Source: Latilactobacillus curvatus JCM 1096 = DSM 20019 (GTDB lineage Bacteria > Bacillota > Bacilli > Lactobacillales > Lactobacillaceae). From it: 64,000 bases of DNA. A program made the position numbers and the translations under genes. The stretch is from positions 868,001-932,000 of the forward strand of contig NZ_CP026116.1 in assembly GCF_004101845.1 (NCBI RefSeq). The letters run 5' to 3'. Shown here in pieces: positions 41,054 through 50,880 of the stretch (within the stretch, counting starts at the first letter, position 1; each line of letters opens with the position of its first letter). A model generated the notes under the pieces. The model searched no databases, was not told where the DNA came from, and saw only the letters and a program-made list of their open reading frames with translations.

Positions 41054-43159
41054 TCATTCAGTAATGTTATTTAATTTATAGAAACTCGTAATCATTTCAC
41101 GGGCTAGTAACGTATTGTAGTGCCCTTTATCAGAGTTTAAGTTCGGGAACACAATGGCGATTGCCACTTGCGGATTATCGTATGGAGCAAAGCCAACCAA
41201 ACTAGAAGTAACGGTTTCGACTTGCTTACTTGTCGAATCGTTTGGATCTTCACGGGCAAATGATTGTGCCGTCCCGGTTTTAGCGCCAAGCGTTGGTTTA
41301 ATATCTTTCAAGGTGTGTGCTGTCCCCCAAGCGTTGGTCCCATTGACAACGTTGTACATCCCTTTTTTAACGACATTAAAGTAACTTTCGGGCGCATCAA
41401 CTGTGCTAAGCACTGTCGGCGTGGTCTTGGTACCAACTTGGCCAGCTGACCCATCGTTACCAGTTTGTTGAATCGAATCCACAAGGTATGGTTTCATTCG
41501 TTGACCACCGTTTGCGATGGTTGAAATGTATTGTGCCAATTGAATTAAGGTGTAGGCATCGTAGTTACCATAAGATAAATCAAGTAATGAACCATTGGCT
41601 GGCTCGCCATATTCATTGACGGTTGGCCCTTCGATCCCGGTGGCTTCACCTGGCAAATCAATCCCAGTCTTTTGTCCTAAGCCAAATTGACTGAAGTAGC
41701 CACGCATCTTCGTAAAGATATCTGAATCCATCGTTAACGAAGAATTGGGTACATATTTGGCATGCCCTTCTAACATCGCTAATTGCATCATGTAAATATT
41801 AGAAGAAACTTCCAACGCTGATTCAGCGTTCAATGATCCAAACGTCCCAACTGGGTAAACAGATTTCTTAACCGGCGTTCCTCTTAAATAGATTGGTGTA
41901 TCCGGTAAGGTATTATTGGTTGGCGTAATCACACCATCCATTAAGCCCCCCATAACGGTCGCCCCTTTAATAGCAGACCCCATGACGAAGGTGTGATTAA
42001 TCACCCCGAGCGCATCATCGGCAATTTCACCTGACTTACGATCGTTGGATTCGCCAGCCATTGCTAAAATAGCACCTGTTTTCGGATTCATCGCCACGGC
42101 ATAGGCACCATCAGAATACTGAGTGGCTCCCGCTGCTTTTGCCTGATCATAGACTTTCTTCAAAGCCGCTTCCACTTGCGTTTGATAAGCTTGGTCAATT
42201 GTTAAATTTAAATTACTCCCTTTTTGCCCTTTAAATAAGACATTACTTGAGAGAATCTGATTATTCGCACCAACTTCAACTTGTGATTGCGACTTAGAAC
42301 CATGCAAGACACTTTCGTATTGCTTTTCTAAATAACTGGTCCCAACGCGATCATTACGCGAATAGCCCTGTGCTAGCAAGGAGTTGACGCCATCTTCTGG
42401 TAACCCTTGCTCTTCAGTTGAAACATGCCCAATAATACTGCGCATTGAATCGCCATTAGGATAAGCCCGTTCCCAATCGGTGCTGACATTAATCCCTGGC
42501 AAACTCGTTAGATGTTCACTGATTTCAGCAATTTCCTTATCAGTCACATCCGTATTTTTAATATAAACTGTCGATAATTGATAAGCCCCACTCATAATTT
42601 TGAAAATCGCAGCGGCTTGTTTTTGTTGCTCGTTTAACCCTTTAAACGACTTTTTAACCAATTCGATTGTTGATTGATAAACCTTCTTTTCTGGCAACTC
42701 AGAACCATCACTGGCAACCTTCGCAGATTTAGGCAGTTTTGCGTTCCATTTTTTAAGATTCTTGGGGTTACTGAGGTAGTAGTCAATCTGATCACGTTCA
42801 GTTAACTTATCCGTCGGGACCGTTAAATATTGGGTTAACTTATTGGCCTCTGCATACATTTTGTCTGCCAAGACATTCATATTCTTCGTATAAGTAATCG
42901 CCGGTTTAGCAGTATTCCCAACTAAGACACGGCCCTTTGAATCCAGAATCATCCCTCGAGGCACGTTACCTGTAACGATTTTCTTATCAGTACTGTTGAC
43001 CATCGCTTGAAAATTAGCGCCCTCCATCACTTGCAGGCGTCCCAATTGCATAATCAACGCGGCAAATAACGCGAAGACAACGAATAATAGGAAATTTAAG
43101 CGGAATGGAATCAGTGATTTTTCACGATTTTGTTTGTTTTTTCTCTTAATGATTTTCAC
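41054..43159 (-). CDS. Class B penicillin-binding protein (transpeptidase)
   Basis: 701 aa. One N-terminal membrane helix (residues ~20-42), the PBP dimerisation domain (RGMILDSKGRVLVGNTAKPA), then the transpeptidase: SxxK as MGSAIKGAT near 395, SxN as EVSSNIYMM, and KTG as GAKTGTAQSF near 630. It is of the PBP2/PbpA-like class that builds peptidoglycan of the side wall or septum with a SEDS partner. The C-terminus carries no PASTA repeats. Confidence 0.93.
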   Translation of the reverse strand: MKIIKRKNKQNREKSLIPFRLNFLLFVVFALFAALIMQLGRLQVMEGANFQAMVNSTDKKIVTGNVPRGMILDSKGRVLVGNTAKPAITYTKNMNVLADKMYAEANKLTQYLTVPTDKLTERDQIDYYLSNPKNLKKWNAKLPKSAKVASDGSELPEKKVYQSTIELVKKSFKGLNEQQKQAAAIFKIMSGAYQLSTVYIKNTDVTDKEIAEISEHLTSLPGINVSTDWERAYPNGDSMRSIIGHVSTEEQGLPEDGVNSLLAQGYSRNDRVGTSYLEKQYESVLHGSKSQSQVEVGANNQILSSNVLFKGQKGSNLNLTIDQAYQTQVEAALKKVYDQAKAAGATQYSDGAYAVAMNPKTGAILAMAGESNDRKSGEIADDALGVINHTFVMGSAIKGATVMGGLMDGVITPTNNTLPDTPIYLRGTPVKKSVYPVGTFGSLNAESALEVSSNIYMMQLAMLEGHAKYVPNSSLTMDSDIFTKMRGYFSQFGLGQKTGIDLPGEATGIEGPTVNEYGEPANGSLLDLSYGNYDAYTLIQLAQYISTIANGGQRMKPYLVDSIQQTGNDGSAGQVGTKTTPTVLSTVDAPESYFNVVKKGMYNVVNGTNAWGTAHTLKDIKPTLGAKTGTAQSFAREDPNDSTSKQVETVTSSLVGFAPYDNPQVAIAIVFPNLNSDKGHYNTLLAREMITSFYKLNNITE

Positions 43160-43183
43160 AGACGGTCAGATACTCCTTATTTA

Positions 43184-43248
43184 GCGCCGCTCTAGTAAAA
43201 GATGGCGCCGCTCTATGCTTCAAAAAGTCGCCAAGCGACCTTTTGAGC
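43184..43248. repeat. Direct repeats and hairpin upstream of the PBP gene
   Basis: GCGCCGCTCTA occurs at 43184-43194 and 43205-43215 (21-bp period), followed by the hairpin TCAAAA-GTCGC / GCGAC-TTTTGA (43220-43246). The rest of the 276-bp intergenic stretch (43160-43435) holds no gene. Confidence 0.5.
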
Positions 43249-43435
43249 GATTTTGTGCTGTATTGTTTAAGTTTAGCAAAATTATCTTAAACAAGCTATG
43301 CCAAATCTCTAAATTCAAACGAGATTATGGTATGCTTAAGCATAGTCATTAACTGGTTATATTTTACAGCTTTTCTCAGTTAAAAACGGACTAGCAACCT
43401 AATTTTTAGATTTTTTTATTAATTGGAGGATTACC

Positions 43436-46048
43436 GTGAGTCGATTTTACGCTTTTGCACGTCGTCATTATACATTAGGCCTTAGTTTCTTACTACCATT
43501 TGGCATTTTATTTATCTACGGACTACTTCGACAAGTGTTCCCTTTTGGAGGGCAAACAATCCTGACTGTTGATCTAGGCCAACAATACATCGATTTTTAC
43601 GCTTTTTTCAGAAGTACGCTATTGCACCATCCCGAAACTTTTTTTTATTCCTTTGCTAAGGGCTTAGGGGGCGACATGCTTGGGGTCTGGGCTTACTATT
43701 TGATGAGTCCATTCAATCTAATCGTCCTATTGACACCAGGAACTTGGTTGAGTTTTGGTGTTTGGCTGCTTGTCCTTTTCAAAACAGGCGCCAGTGGTCT
43801 TAGCTTTGCGTACTACTTAAAATCTAACAAACTACTCCATAGCTGGTGGTTACCGACACTTAGTGTTGTCTACGCCTTATCCGGGTTTGCAATTGCCAAC
43901 CAGTTTAACGTTATGTGGTTGGATGCACTCGTCTGGCTTCCACTAGTTGTCTTAGGCATCGACCGGCTCTTTACAGGCCGTCACTTTTGGCTTTATCCAT
44001 TGAGTCTTGCCGCACTCTTAATGAGTAACTATTATATGGGCTATATGGTTTGCCTGTTTGTCATTGCTTATTTTGCGTGGGCTTGTGCTCATTATTGGCA
44101 AACTTGGCGCCATCTATGGCAACGCGCTGTCCGCTTCATCAGTGGCTCACTCTTGGCCGGTTTACTCTCAGCCTGGCTCCTATTGCCAACTTTTTTCCAA
44201 TTGACGCAGAGCAAAGGGCAGTACACCATTCAAAAGATTCATTGGAAGTTCGAATATAATCCGCTTAAGATGCTTTCTAAACTTGTGATTGGCAATTTTA
44301 ACTTCGACCAAATGCCAAAAGGCGAACCGAATATATTCGTCGGCAGTCTCGTATTGATTTGTGCCATCTTGTATTTTGGAACACGCAAGATCGCCTGGCA
44401 AGAACGGTTAGTTGCCTTATTAGTCACCATTTTCTTAGGTGTTTCAATGTGTTATGAACCCCTTGATTTATTATGGCACGGCATGCAATTTCCAGTTTGG
44501 TATCCTTACCGCTTTTCATATGTGGTTAGCTTTTGGCTAATCGTGCTCGCGGTTCAACGGCTCCACCAGCACCTTCGATTTAGTTGGTATCAACTCTTGT
44601 TGCCGTTTTTAATGTTGATGGCGGCTTTTGGTTATACTGCCAAACATCTCAAGAGCTTCACCGCGCTAAGTCCTAATCAGATTAACTTAAGCATCGCTTT
44701 CTTACTGATGACATGCTTGCTTTTACTCCTGAAAAAGCCGCTCAAGCACTATTATCCTTTGCTCTTAGTTCTATGCGTCGGTGGTGAGATGGTCACCAAC
44801 GCGACAATGAGTCTTAATCAAATTAGCTATGTCTCACAAAAAGATTACGCAGATTATACAGCTCATTTACAATCAGCCATTAGCGCAATTCCAAATAAAA
44901 CCGCGTTTCAACGAATTGGCAAAACCTTTATGCGGACAAAAAATGACCCGATGCAAGCTGATTATTTCGGCGGATCTCATTTTAATTCGATGCTCGAACT
45001 GAGCTATCCGAAATTCATGGGCAGCATTGGCGAACCAGCTGGCGATGGCGCCGTTGCCGATACTAATCAGACCCTGTTCACCGATGCGTTATTAGGTTAT
45101 CGCTACTACCTTAACAATACTAGTGGGCAAGCAACAATTCCACTCAGTACGAATAAGCCGGACTTAGCACGTTATAACTTACTCAAAAAAAAAGATCAAA
45201 TTGCAATTTATCAAAACCCCAACGCACTTGATTTAGGCTTTGCGGCCTCTGAAAAAGTGCTTAAACATCATGTGGTTGCCAATTATCCCATCCTTGAACA
45301 GAACCAGATTGCGGCAGACTTAGTCAATTCAGCGACAGAACAGCCACTCTTCACACTTCAATTTTTCAATACTGTCACTTACAAGAATGCTAAACAAAAA
45401 CCAAAACTCAACGAAACTTTCCTCCGGGTTGATCCGAAGAATCCAGCTCACGTCATCTATACCTTCACACCCACAACGAGTGACCCCTATTACCTCACAT
45501 TAGGCTCAAACCTCGAAAAAAATGCGGTTCAGGTCTCATTAAACGGTCACACGCTACAACAATACGATACTTTCCGCGATACTGTCGTCTTAAACCTGAC
45601 AAGTAACGCAATCGGCCAACAACAAACCGTTGACCTTAGCTTCTCTAAAAAGGAAATTTGGCTCCAAAATATTAATTTATATAGTTTGAATTATCAAGCA
45701 TTGACGCACCTAACGCAGCAACTTCGTGCACATGCATTGAAACTGAATACTTTCTCAAACACAACCATCAAAGGAACGATCACCATTCCTCAACAAAACC
45801 AAGTCCTCATGACAACCGTCCCCTATGCTGCTGGTTGGCATGCAACGGTTGACGGCCATCCGGTTAAAATCAAACGCGGCTTGAAGAACTTCATCGCCAT
45901 CCCGCTGAAAAAAGGTCACCATACCGTTACCCTTAAATACTGGCCACCTTATTTCTATTGGGGTTTGACGATTTCACTAATCAGCGCCGGCTTTGCAATT
46001 GGTGGTTATTACAGCTACAAATACTACCGCCGCCGCCACTTATTCTAA
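43436..46048 (+). CDS. YfhO-family polytopic membrane protein
   Basis: 870 aa, GTG start after TTGGAGG. About twelve N-terminal helices with DLGQQYIDFYAFFRSTLLHH early, followed by a large extracytoplasmic C-terminal part (residues ~470-840) and one last helix (WGLTISLISAGFAIGGYYSY). This is the GT-C-like architecture of YfhO, linked in Bacillus, Listeria and Staphylococcus to glycosylation of lipoteichoic acid. The conserved early acidic residue (VDLGQQ) fits a glycosyltransferase. Confidence 0.9.
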   Translation: MSRFYAFARRHYTLGLSFLLPFGILFIYGLLRQVFPFGGQTILTVDLGQQYIDFYAFFRSTLLHHPETFFYSFAKGLGGDMLGVWAYYLMSPFNLIVLLTPGTWLSFGVWLLVLFKTGASGLSFAYYLKSNKLLHSWWLPTLSVVYALSGFAIANQFNVMWLDALVWLPLVVLGIDRLFTGRHFWLYPLSLAALLMSNYYMGYMVCLFVIAYFAWACAHYWQTWRHLWQRAVRFISGSLLAGLLSAWLLLPTFFQLTQSKGQYTIQKIHWKFEYNPLKMLSKLVIGNFNFDQMPKGEPNIFVGSLVLICAILYFGTRKIAWQERLVALLVTIFLGVSMCYEPLDLLWHGMQFPVWYPYRFSYVVSFWLIVLAVQRLHQHLRFSWYQLLLPFLMLMAAFGYTAKHLKSFTALSPNQINLSIAFLLMTCLLLLLKKPLKHYYPLLLVLCVGGEMVTNATMSLNQISYVSQKDYADYTAHLQSAISAIPNKTAFQRIGKTFMRTKNDPMQADYFGGSHFNSMLELSYPKFMGSIGEPAGDGAVADTNQTLFTDALLGYRYYLNNTSGQATIPLSTNKPDLARYNLLKKKDQIAIYQNPNALDLGFAASEKVLKHHVVANYPILEQNQIAADLVNSATEQPLFTLQFFNTVTYKNAKQKPKLNETFLRVDPKNPAHVIYTFTPTTSDPYYLTLGSNLEKNAVQVSLNGHTLQQYDTFRDTVVLNLTSNAIGQQQTVDLSFSKKEIWLQNINLYSLNYQALTHLTQQLRAHALKLNTFSNTTIKGTITIPQQNQVLMTTVPYAAGWHATVDGHPVKIKRGLKNFIAIPLKKGHHTVTLKYWPPYFYWGLTISLISAGFAIGGYYSYKYYRRRHLF

Positions 46049-46053
46049 CCATC

Positions 46054-46102
46054 AAAAAAAGCCCCACGCACTCAATTTAAAATGAGTGCGTGGGGCTTTT
46101 TT
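46054..46102. terminator. Bidirectional terminator
   Basis: Long perfect stem AAAGCCCCACGCACTC / GAGTGCGTGGGGCTTT with runs of A and T, between the convergent yfhO and antiporter genes. Confidence 0.92.
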
Positions 46103-46106
46103 GAAT

Positions 46107-48221
46107 CTATTCAGTATCCGTTCGTGCTAAGATCAGTGTATTTTCGGAATAGTTAATGTTTTTGCGTAATTCATCTGCAAGTTGCCATGAAATTTTATGT
46201 TGTTCCAATAACTCTTGAATCGCCACTCGTTCACTCGTGAGCGCTTTGATTCTTAATTTTTGTAATTGACGTTCATAGATAGCAGTCTTACTCCGCCCCC
46301 CATTTTTCATGTTTTCAATCTGATTCCGATACCGCACAATAATTTGATAAATAACCTGACGATTATAATGACGTTGGCGATTTTCAGGCTGTTTTAGGAA
46401 ATACGACAATTGTTTAATTCCCGCCTTAGCCATTTCACGTTCAGTCAATTGCCACTCGGTTTCACTTGGTGATTTGGTATGCCGCGGCCAGAGATGCGTC
46501 AAAAAGCGTTTGCTGATTGACCAAGCACGATAGACTTGTAGTTGCACATGATGCCAATTAAAACTCGTCCCAATAACCGATAACATTACTTGTTTTTGCC
46601 GTAACTTACGTTTACCATGCCGATAGCTTTTAGCACTAATGGCCTTTTCAGCCCATAATAACTCTAACTTCTGACGTTCTCCGTCAAATGCCACTTGTCG
46701 CAAAATCAACTCTTCAGCAATTAACGGTGGTAGTTCGTCACTTGTGCTTGCTTCGCTTTGTTGACTCTCCAACCGGCGGATCATCAACTGATACTCTGCC
46801 AATAAATCTAAAGCAGCCCGGTTATTATCAATATGCCGTTGGGATTCGACCATGCTCGCTGCTACTTTGTACATGTAAATCTTAGCGTTTGTTTCATCCA
46901 ATAAATCAGCAGCTGCTTCATCTTCTGCGGCTGCTTCGGCTTCAAGATCTCGTTGCATCCCTCGCATCTCGATTGGTGCTTTGACTTTTGTCAGCTTAGG
47001 AATTAAGACAACGGCCATCACCAGACTGACAATAATCACGCCGGCCGCAATAAAGAGCATTAAGCCGCGTTGAGGAAACGGTGAACCATCCGCTAAAACA
47101 GTTGGCACCGATAATACCCCGGCCATCGTAATCGCTCCACGAACCCCAGAAAGTCCAGAGAGCACTGCAATTTTAATGTTTTCGCGGAATGTTTTGGGAT
47201 TCGTCTGGTTGGTGTAGAGCAAGTAAGCTAGTGTCCAGAGTCCCCGCACAATCACCAGAATCAACCAAACCGCTAAGACGAGGAGAATTTCTTCACTCGT
47301 ATTAATCAGCGGATTATGCACGGTATTATGCATAGCGACAGGTAATTCAATCCCTAAAATTAAAAAGACAATCCCGTTTAATAAGTAAACACTGATTGAC
47401 CAAGTTTGTTCGGTCACTAACTTCAACTCCGGTAAAAAATCGAGGAAGATATTCCGTGATGAATGACTGATGATCCCAGCTACCACCACCGCAATCACAC
47501 CGGATGCGTGGAATAGATCTTCAACAATTAGATAGATGATAAACGGTGTCACCAACTGTAAAATCGTATGGAACATCACATCTTCAAAGCCTTCTTGTAG
47601 CATAAATAGGCGAATAAAATGAATGATTAACATGATAATCATCCCCGCTAGTGCGCCAACAATACTAATATACAGAAAATCGCCCGCGGCTTGTTGCCAT
47701 GAGAAATAGCCGGTAACAGCGGCAGCAATCCCATATTTAAAGCTAATCAAGCCACTGGCATCGTTAATTAAACTTTCACCACTCACTAAGTGCAAAACCC
47801 GGGGCGGTAAATCGGCCTGTTCTGAAATCGATTGTACCGCCACCGGATCCGTTGGCGACAAGATTGCCGCTAACGCAAAACTTGCAGCCAGCGGTAACGC
47901 CGGGACTAACCAATGAATGGCCAAGCCGCCAATTAACGTCGTTGCAAAGACGAGGAAAATCGCATTCCCAATAATTGGTCCGCGCAACGCCCATAGTTCC
48001 TTCTTAGGAAAACGACGGCCATCGTTAAACAATAATGGTGCAACAAACACCAACATGAACCAATCTGTTTTTAGTGGAATCTTGACGGCAAATACTAACG
48101 CCACCATTAATCCCAACCCGATCTCAATTAAACTAACCGGTAAATTTGGCAAATAATGCCCGATGATATTGGCAATAATCACCAACGTAATTAACAAAAT
48201 AACAGCTTCAATAATTGCCAT
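46107..48221 (-). CDS. CPA1-family Na+/H+ antiporter
   Basis: 704 aa from the ATG at 48221 (AAGGGTG upstream). About twelve helices with the ILSPTDPVAVQSI ion-site segment and SLINDASGLISFKYGIA, typical of NhaP/YjcE-type exchangers. After residue ~410 comes a cytosolic helical tail of about 300 aa, longer than in most bacterial NhaP proteins, with a charged coiled region (MQRDLEAEAAAEDEAAADLL). Likely role: sodium and pH homeostasis. Confidence 0.9.
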   Translation of the reverse strand: MAIIEAVILLITLVIIANIIGHYLPNLPVSLIEIGLGLMVALVFAVKIPLKTDWFMLVFVAPLLFNDGRRFPKKELWALRGPIIGNAIFLVFATTLIGGLAIHWLVPALPLAASFALAAILSPTDPVAVQSISEQADLPPRVLHLVSGESLINDASGLISFKYGIAAAVTGYFSWQQAAGDFLYISIVGALAGMIIMLIIHFIRLFMLQEGFEDVMFHTILQLVTPFIIYLIVEDLFHASGVIAVVVAGIISHSSRNIFLDFLPELKLVTEQTWSISVYLLNGIVFLILGIELPVAMHNTVHNPLINTSEEILLVLAVWLILVIVRGLWTLAYLLYTNQTNPKTFRENIKIAVLSGLSGVRGAITMAGVLSVPTVLADGSPFPQRGLMLFIAAGVIIVSLVMAVVLIPKLTKVKAPIEMRGMQRDLEAEAAAEDEAAADLLDETNAKIYMYKVAASMVESQRHIDNNRAALDLLAEYQLMIRRLESQQSEASTSDELPPLIAEELILRQVAFDGERQKLELLWAEKAISAKSYRHGKRKLRQKQVMLSVIGTSFNWHHVQLQVYRAWSISKRFLTHLWPRHTKSPSETEWQLTEREMAKAGIKQLSYFLKQPENRQRHYNRQVIYQIIVRYRNQIENMKNGGRSKTAIYERQLQKLRIKALTSERVAIQELLEQHKISWQLADELRKNINYSENTLILARTDTE

Positions 48222-48306
48222 CCCAACACCCTTTCTTTTTAAAACGCTCATCCTGATAAAAAAGCCCTGATAAAATCATCTTTTACCATAGCTTTTCATC
48301 ATTGAT

Positions 48307-49221
48307 TTAACCTTGCTTATGTTGCCCAATAATCCGGACTTCTGGTTCTAAGCGCACATTAAACTTCGCCCAGATCGTTTTTTGAATGTATTCGATCAAC
48401 GTCAAATAATCCGTTGCCGTTGCGTGATCAATATTCACGATGAACCCGGCATGTTTTTTAGAAACTTGTGCGCCCCCAATTTGATGCCCTTGCAAGCCCG
48501 CTTTTTGAATCAACGGTCCGACAAAATGACCGACTGGTCGTTTAAAGACACTCCCACATGAGGGATATTCTAGCGGCTGTTTGGCAGCCCGCAAAGCGTT
48601 GACCTCATCCATCCGGGCGCGAATTGTTGGTGCCGCACCCGTTGCCATTTCAAAATAGGCAACCAACACAATACTGCCGTTATCTTGAATTAAACTATGC
48701 CGGTAACTGAAGTCTAAGTCAGCGGCCGTTAACGTCTGTACTTGATTATCGCGCATTAAAACATCAACGCGGGTCAGTACATCACTAATTTCGCCACCAT
48801 ATGCGCCGGCGTTCATAAAGACCGCACCGCCAACACTACCAGGAATGCCGGCAGCAAATTCTAAGCCGGTCAAACTACCGCTATAAGCTGCTTCAGAGGT
48901 TTGAATAATCCCTGCTCCAGCTTGCGCAGTCACCAAGTTACCTTCAACTTTAATCTGATTCATCGCCGTTAAGATGATGACTAAGCCTTTAATGCCACCG
49001 TCACGAACAATTAGATTACTAGCATTACCGATAATTGTGATGGGTAATGTCAGTTCATTGGCACTGGCCACTAATTGCCGCACTTCTGCAACAGATTTGG
49101 GGAGTGCGAGTAAATCTGCCGGTCCACCTGTTTTGGTAAAGGTGTATAAGCTCAATGGTTCTGCTTGATGAATCTCGATTGCTTGGTTTGCTTGTAAAAA
49201 TACTTCAACTTGACTTGTCAC
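48307..49221 (-). CDS. murB: UDP-N-acetylenolpyruvoylglucosamine reductase
   Basis: 304 aa with a GTG start at 49221 after GAGGGG. FAD-binding segment [20 protein letters not shown], catalytic region [27 protein letters not shown]-type loop as DFSYRHSLI, and [11 protein letters not shown] with the proton donor Ser/Cys, a type IIb MurB. It reduces the enolpyruvyl group to lactyl in peptidoglycan precursor synthesis with NADPH. Confidence 0.95.
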   Translation of the reverse strand: MTSQVEVFLQANQAIEIHQAEPLSLYTFTKTGGPADLLALPKSVAEVRQLVASANELTLPITIIGNASNLIVRDGGIKGLVIILTAMNQIKVEGNLVTAQAGAGIIQTSEAAYSGSLTGLEFAAGIPGSVGGAVFMNAGAYGGEISDVLTRVDVLMRDNQVQTLTAADLDFSYRHSLIQDNGSIVLVAYFEMATGAAPTIRARMDEVNALRAAKQPLEYPSCGSVFKRPVGHFVGPLIQKAGLQGHQIGGAQVSKKHAGFIVNIDHATATDYLTLIEYIQKTIWAKFNVRLEPEVRIIGQHKQG

Positions 49222-49351
49222 AATTGTCGTTCCCCTCAAAAAATAATCTACTCCTAGTTTAACAAAGACGGCTTGAATTGAACAGCCAACACTTTTTTTG
49301 CGTATTATTGACTAGACCGTTAAAATGGAATTTAGAAATGAGGAATCGACA

Positions 49352-50116
49352 ATGAAATTTATTTCTTGGAACGTTAATGGCTTACGCGCCGTTTTAAAAA
49401 AAGACTTTATGATCACTTTTAATCAACTAGATGCCGATTTTTTCTGTCTGCAAGAAACTAAGATGCAAGCCGGCCAAGTTGAATTAGATTTACCAGGTTA
49501 TCATCAATACTTTAATTACGCTGAAAAAAAGGGCTATTCCGGTACTGCCATCTTCACTAAGCATAAACCGCTCACTGCAACTTATGGTATCGGCCAACCT
49601 GAACACGATCAAGAAGGACGCGTGATTACACTTGAATACCCTACTTTTTATTTAATCACTTGCTACACACCCAATTCACAGGATAAGTTGAAACGATTAG
49701 ACTATCGCATGCGTTGGGAGAATACCTTTCAAACTTATATCGCTAATTTATCGACTCAAAAACCCGTCATTTTCTGCGGTGATTTAAACGTTGCCCATGA
49801 ACCAATTGATCTGAAAAATGATAAGACCAATCATCATAACGCCGGCTTTTCAGATGAAGAACGAGGGCAAATGACAACCCTCTTAAATCGCGGCTTCACC
49901 GATACCTTCCGTTATTTCTATCCTGATCAACCCGATATTTATTCTTGGTGGAGTTATCGATTCCACGCCCGCGACAATAATGCCGGCTGGCGCATTGATT
50001 ATTTCATTACTTCCAATGATCTCCAACCTAAATTAGTCGATGCCAAGATTCACACGGAAATTTTTGGTTCCGACCACTGCCCCGTCGAACTTGACACGCA
50101 AGATTTATTCGCTTAG
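49352..50116 (+). CDS. exoA: Exodeoxyribonuclease III / AP endonuclease
   Basis: 254 aa from the ATG at 49352 (GAGGAA upstream). EEP-fold motifs: FISWNVNGLRAVLKK, FCLQETKMQ (catalytic Glu), FCGDLNVAHEPIDL (Asp/Asn), GWRIDYFITS and SDHCPVEL (catalytic His). It cuts at abasic sites and degrades 3' ends in base excision repair. Followed after 36 nt by an exonuclease gene. Confidence 0.95.
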   Translation: MKFISWNVNGLRAVLKKDFMITFNQLDADFFCLQETKMQAGQVELDLPGYHQYFNYAEKKGYSGTAIFTKHKPLTATYGIGQPEHDQEGRVITLEYPTFYLITCYTPNSQDKLKRLDYRMRWENTFQTYIANLSTQKPVIFCGDLNVAHEPIDLKNDKTNHHNAGFSDEERGQMTTLLNRGFTDTFRYFYPDQPDIYSWWSYRFHARDNNAGWRIDYFITSNDLQPKLVDAKIHTEIFGSDHCPVELDTQDLFA

Positions 50117-50152
50117 AATAAGCAAACTTTATAAAAAGCGAGGTTCAAAATA

Positions 50153-50689
50153 ATGAATTTTGTCGCAATGGATTTTGAAACCGCCAACGGTCAATGGCAT
50201 AGTGCTTGCTCACTTGCCCTTGTTGTTGTGCGCAACGATCAAATCGTTGATAGTTTTTATACGTTAATTAAACCTGAAACTTATTTTAGCAGTCGCAATA
50301 CGCAAATTCATGGCATTCATGAAGCCGATGTGGCTCAAGCGCCCAAGTTCAATCAAGTCTGGCCGCACATCGCACCATTTTTCACGCCAAACAAGTTAGT
50401 GGTCGCCCACAATGCGAATTTTGATATTGGTGTGTTGAAAAGTACACTCCAACACTACGACATTCCAGAACCCCATTATTTAGCGTTGGATACTCTCAAG
50501 ACGAGTCGGCGGTTGTATCCGCAATTTGAGAATCATAAGTTAAACACCTTGTGTGATAACCTAGCGATTCCACTCGACAATCACCACAATGCACTGGCTG
50601 ATAGTATCGCTTGTGCCAAGATTCTGATTAAAGAAGCCAACGATTTTGGCGTTGAACCGCTAAAAGCGGCCACCAAATTAATCGGCTAA
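50153..50689 (+). CDS. DnaQ/epsilon-like 3'-5' exonuclease
   Basis: 178 aa. DEDDh motifs: FVAMDFETANGQ (Exo I, D and E), VAHNANFDIGVLKS (Exo II) and HHNALADSIACAKI (Exo III, H and D). It is a stand-alone proofreading-type exonuclease, possibly paired with ExoA in DNA repair. AGCGAGG site 14 nt before the ATG. Confidence 0.93.
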   Translation: MNFVAMDFETANGQWHSACSLALVVVRNDQIVDSFYTLIKPETYFSSRNTQIHGIHEADVAQAPKFNQVWPHIAPFFTPNKLVVAHNANFDIGVLKSTLQHYDIPEPHYLALDTLKTSRRLYPQFENHKLNTLCDNLAIPLDNHHNALADSIACAKILIKEANDFGVEPLKAATKLIG

Positions 50690-50690
50690 C

Positions 50691-50740
50691 AAAAAAAGAG
50701 CGGTTAACTTGTCTATGCAGACAGGCTAACCGCTCTTTTA
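50691..50740. terminator. Bidirectional terminator
   Basis: Stem AAAGAGCGGTTA / TAACCGCTCTTT with inner TGTC/GACA pairs, T runs on both sides; serves the exonuclease gene and, on the other strand, the candidate short transcript. Confidence 0.85.
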
Positions 50741-50845
50741 GCGAATGGTGGATTAAAGCTAAATTGTCATTAGGGCTTCGACAAGATTAACAACTTCATC
50801 ATAATCATTAATTTGTTTTGACTAATGTACGAGCTTTGTTTCGCT
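50693..50845 (-). ncRNA. Candidate small RNA downstream of the EamA gene
   Basis: A minus-strand promoter directly follows the EamA stop: -35 TTAACA (50879-50874), 18-nt spacer, -10 TATAAT (50855-50850) with extended TGG. It faces the terminator at 50740-50691. The ~150-nt transcript holds no ORF with a ribosome site. A short open stretch (INDYDEVVNLVEALMTI) has no start codon. It could instead be an untranslated remnant. Confidence 0.35.
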
Positions 50846-50880
50846 GTTAATTATACCACAATTCGGTTCATCGTGTTAAC

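Noticed and set aside
50741-50830. Short peptide INDYDEVVNLVEALMTI on the minus strand
   Set aside because: The frame has an in-frame stop upstream and no start codon or ribosome site.
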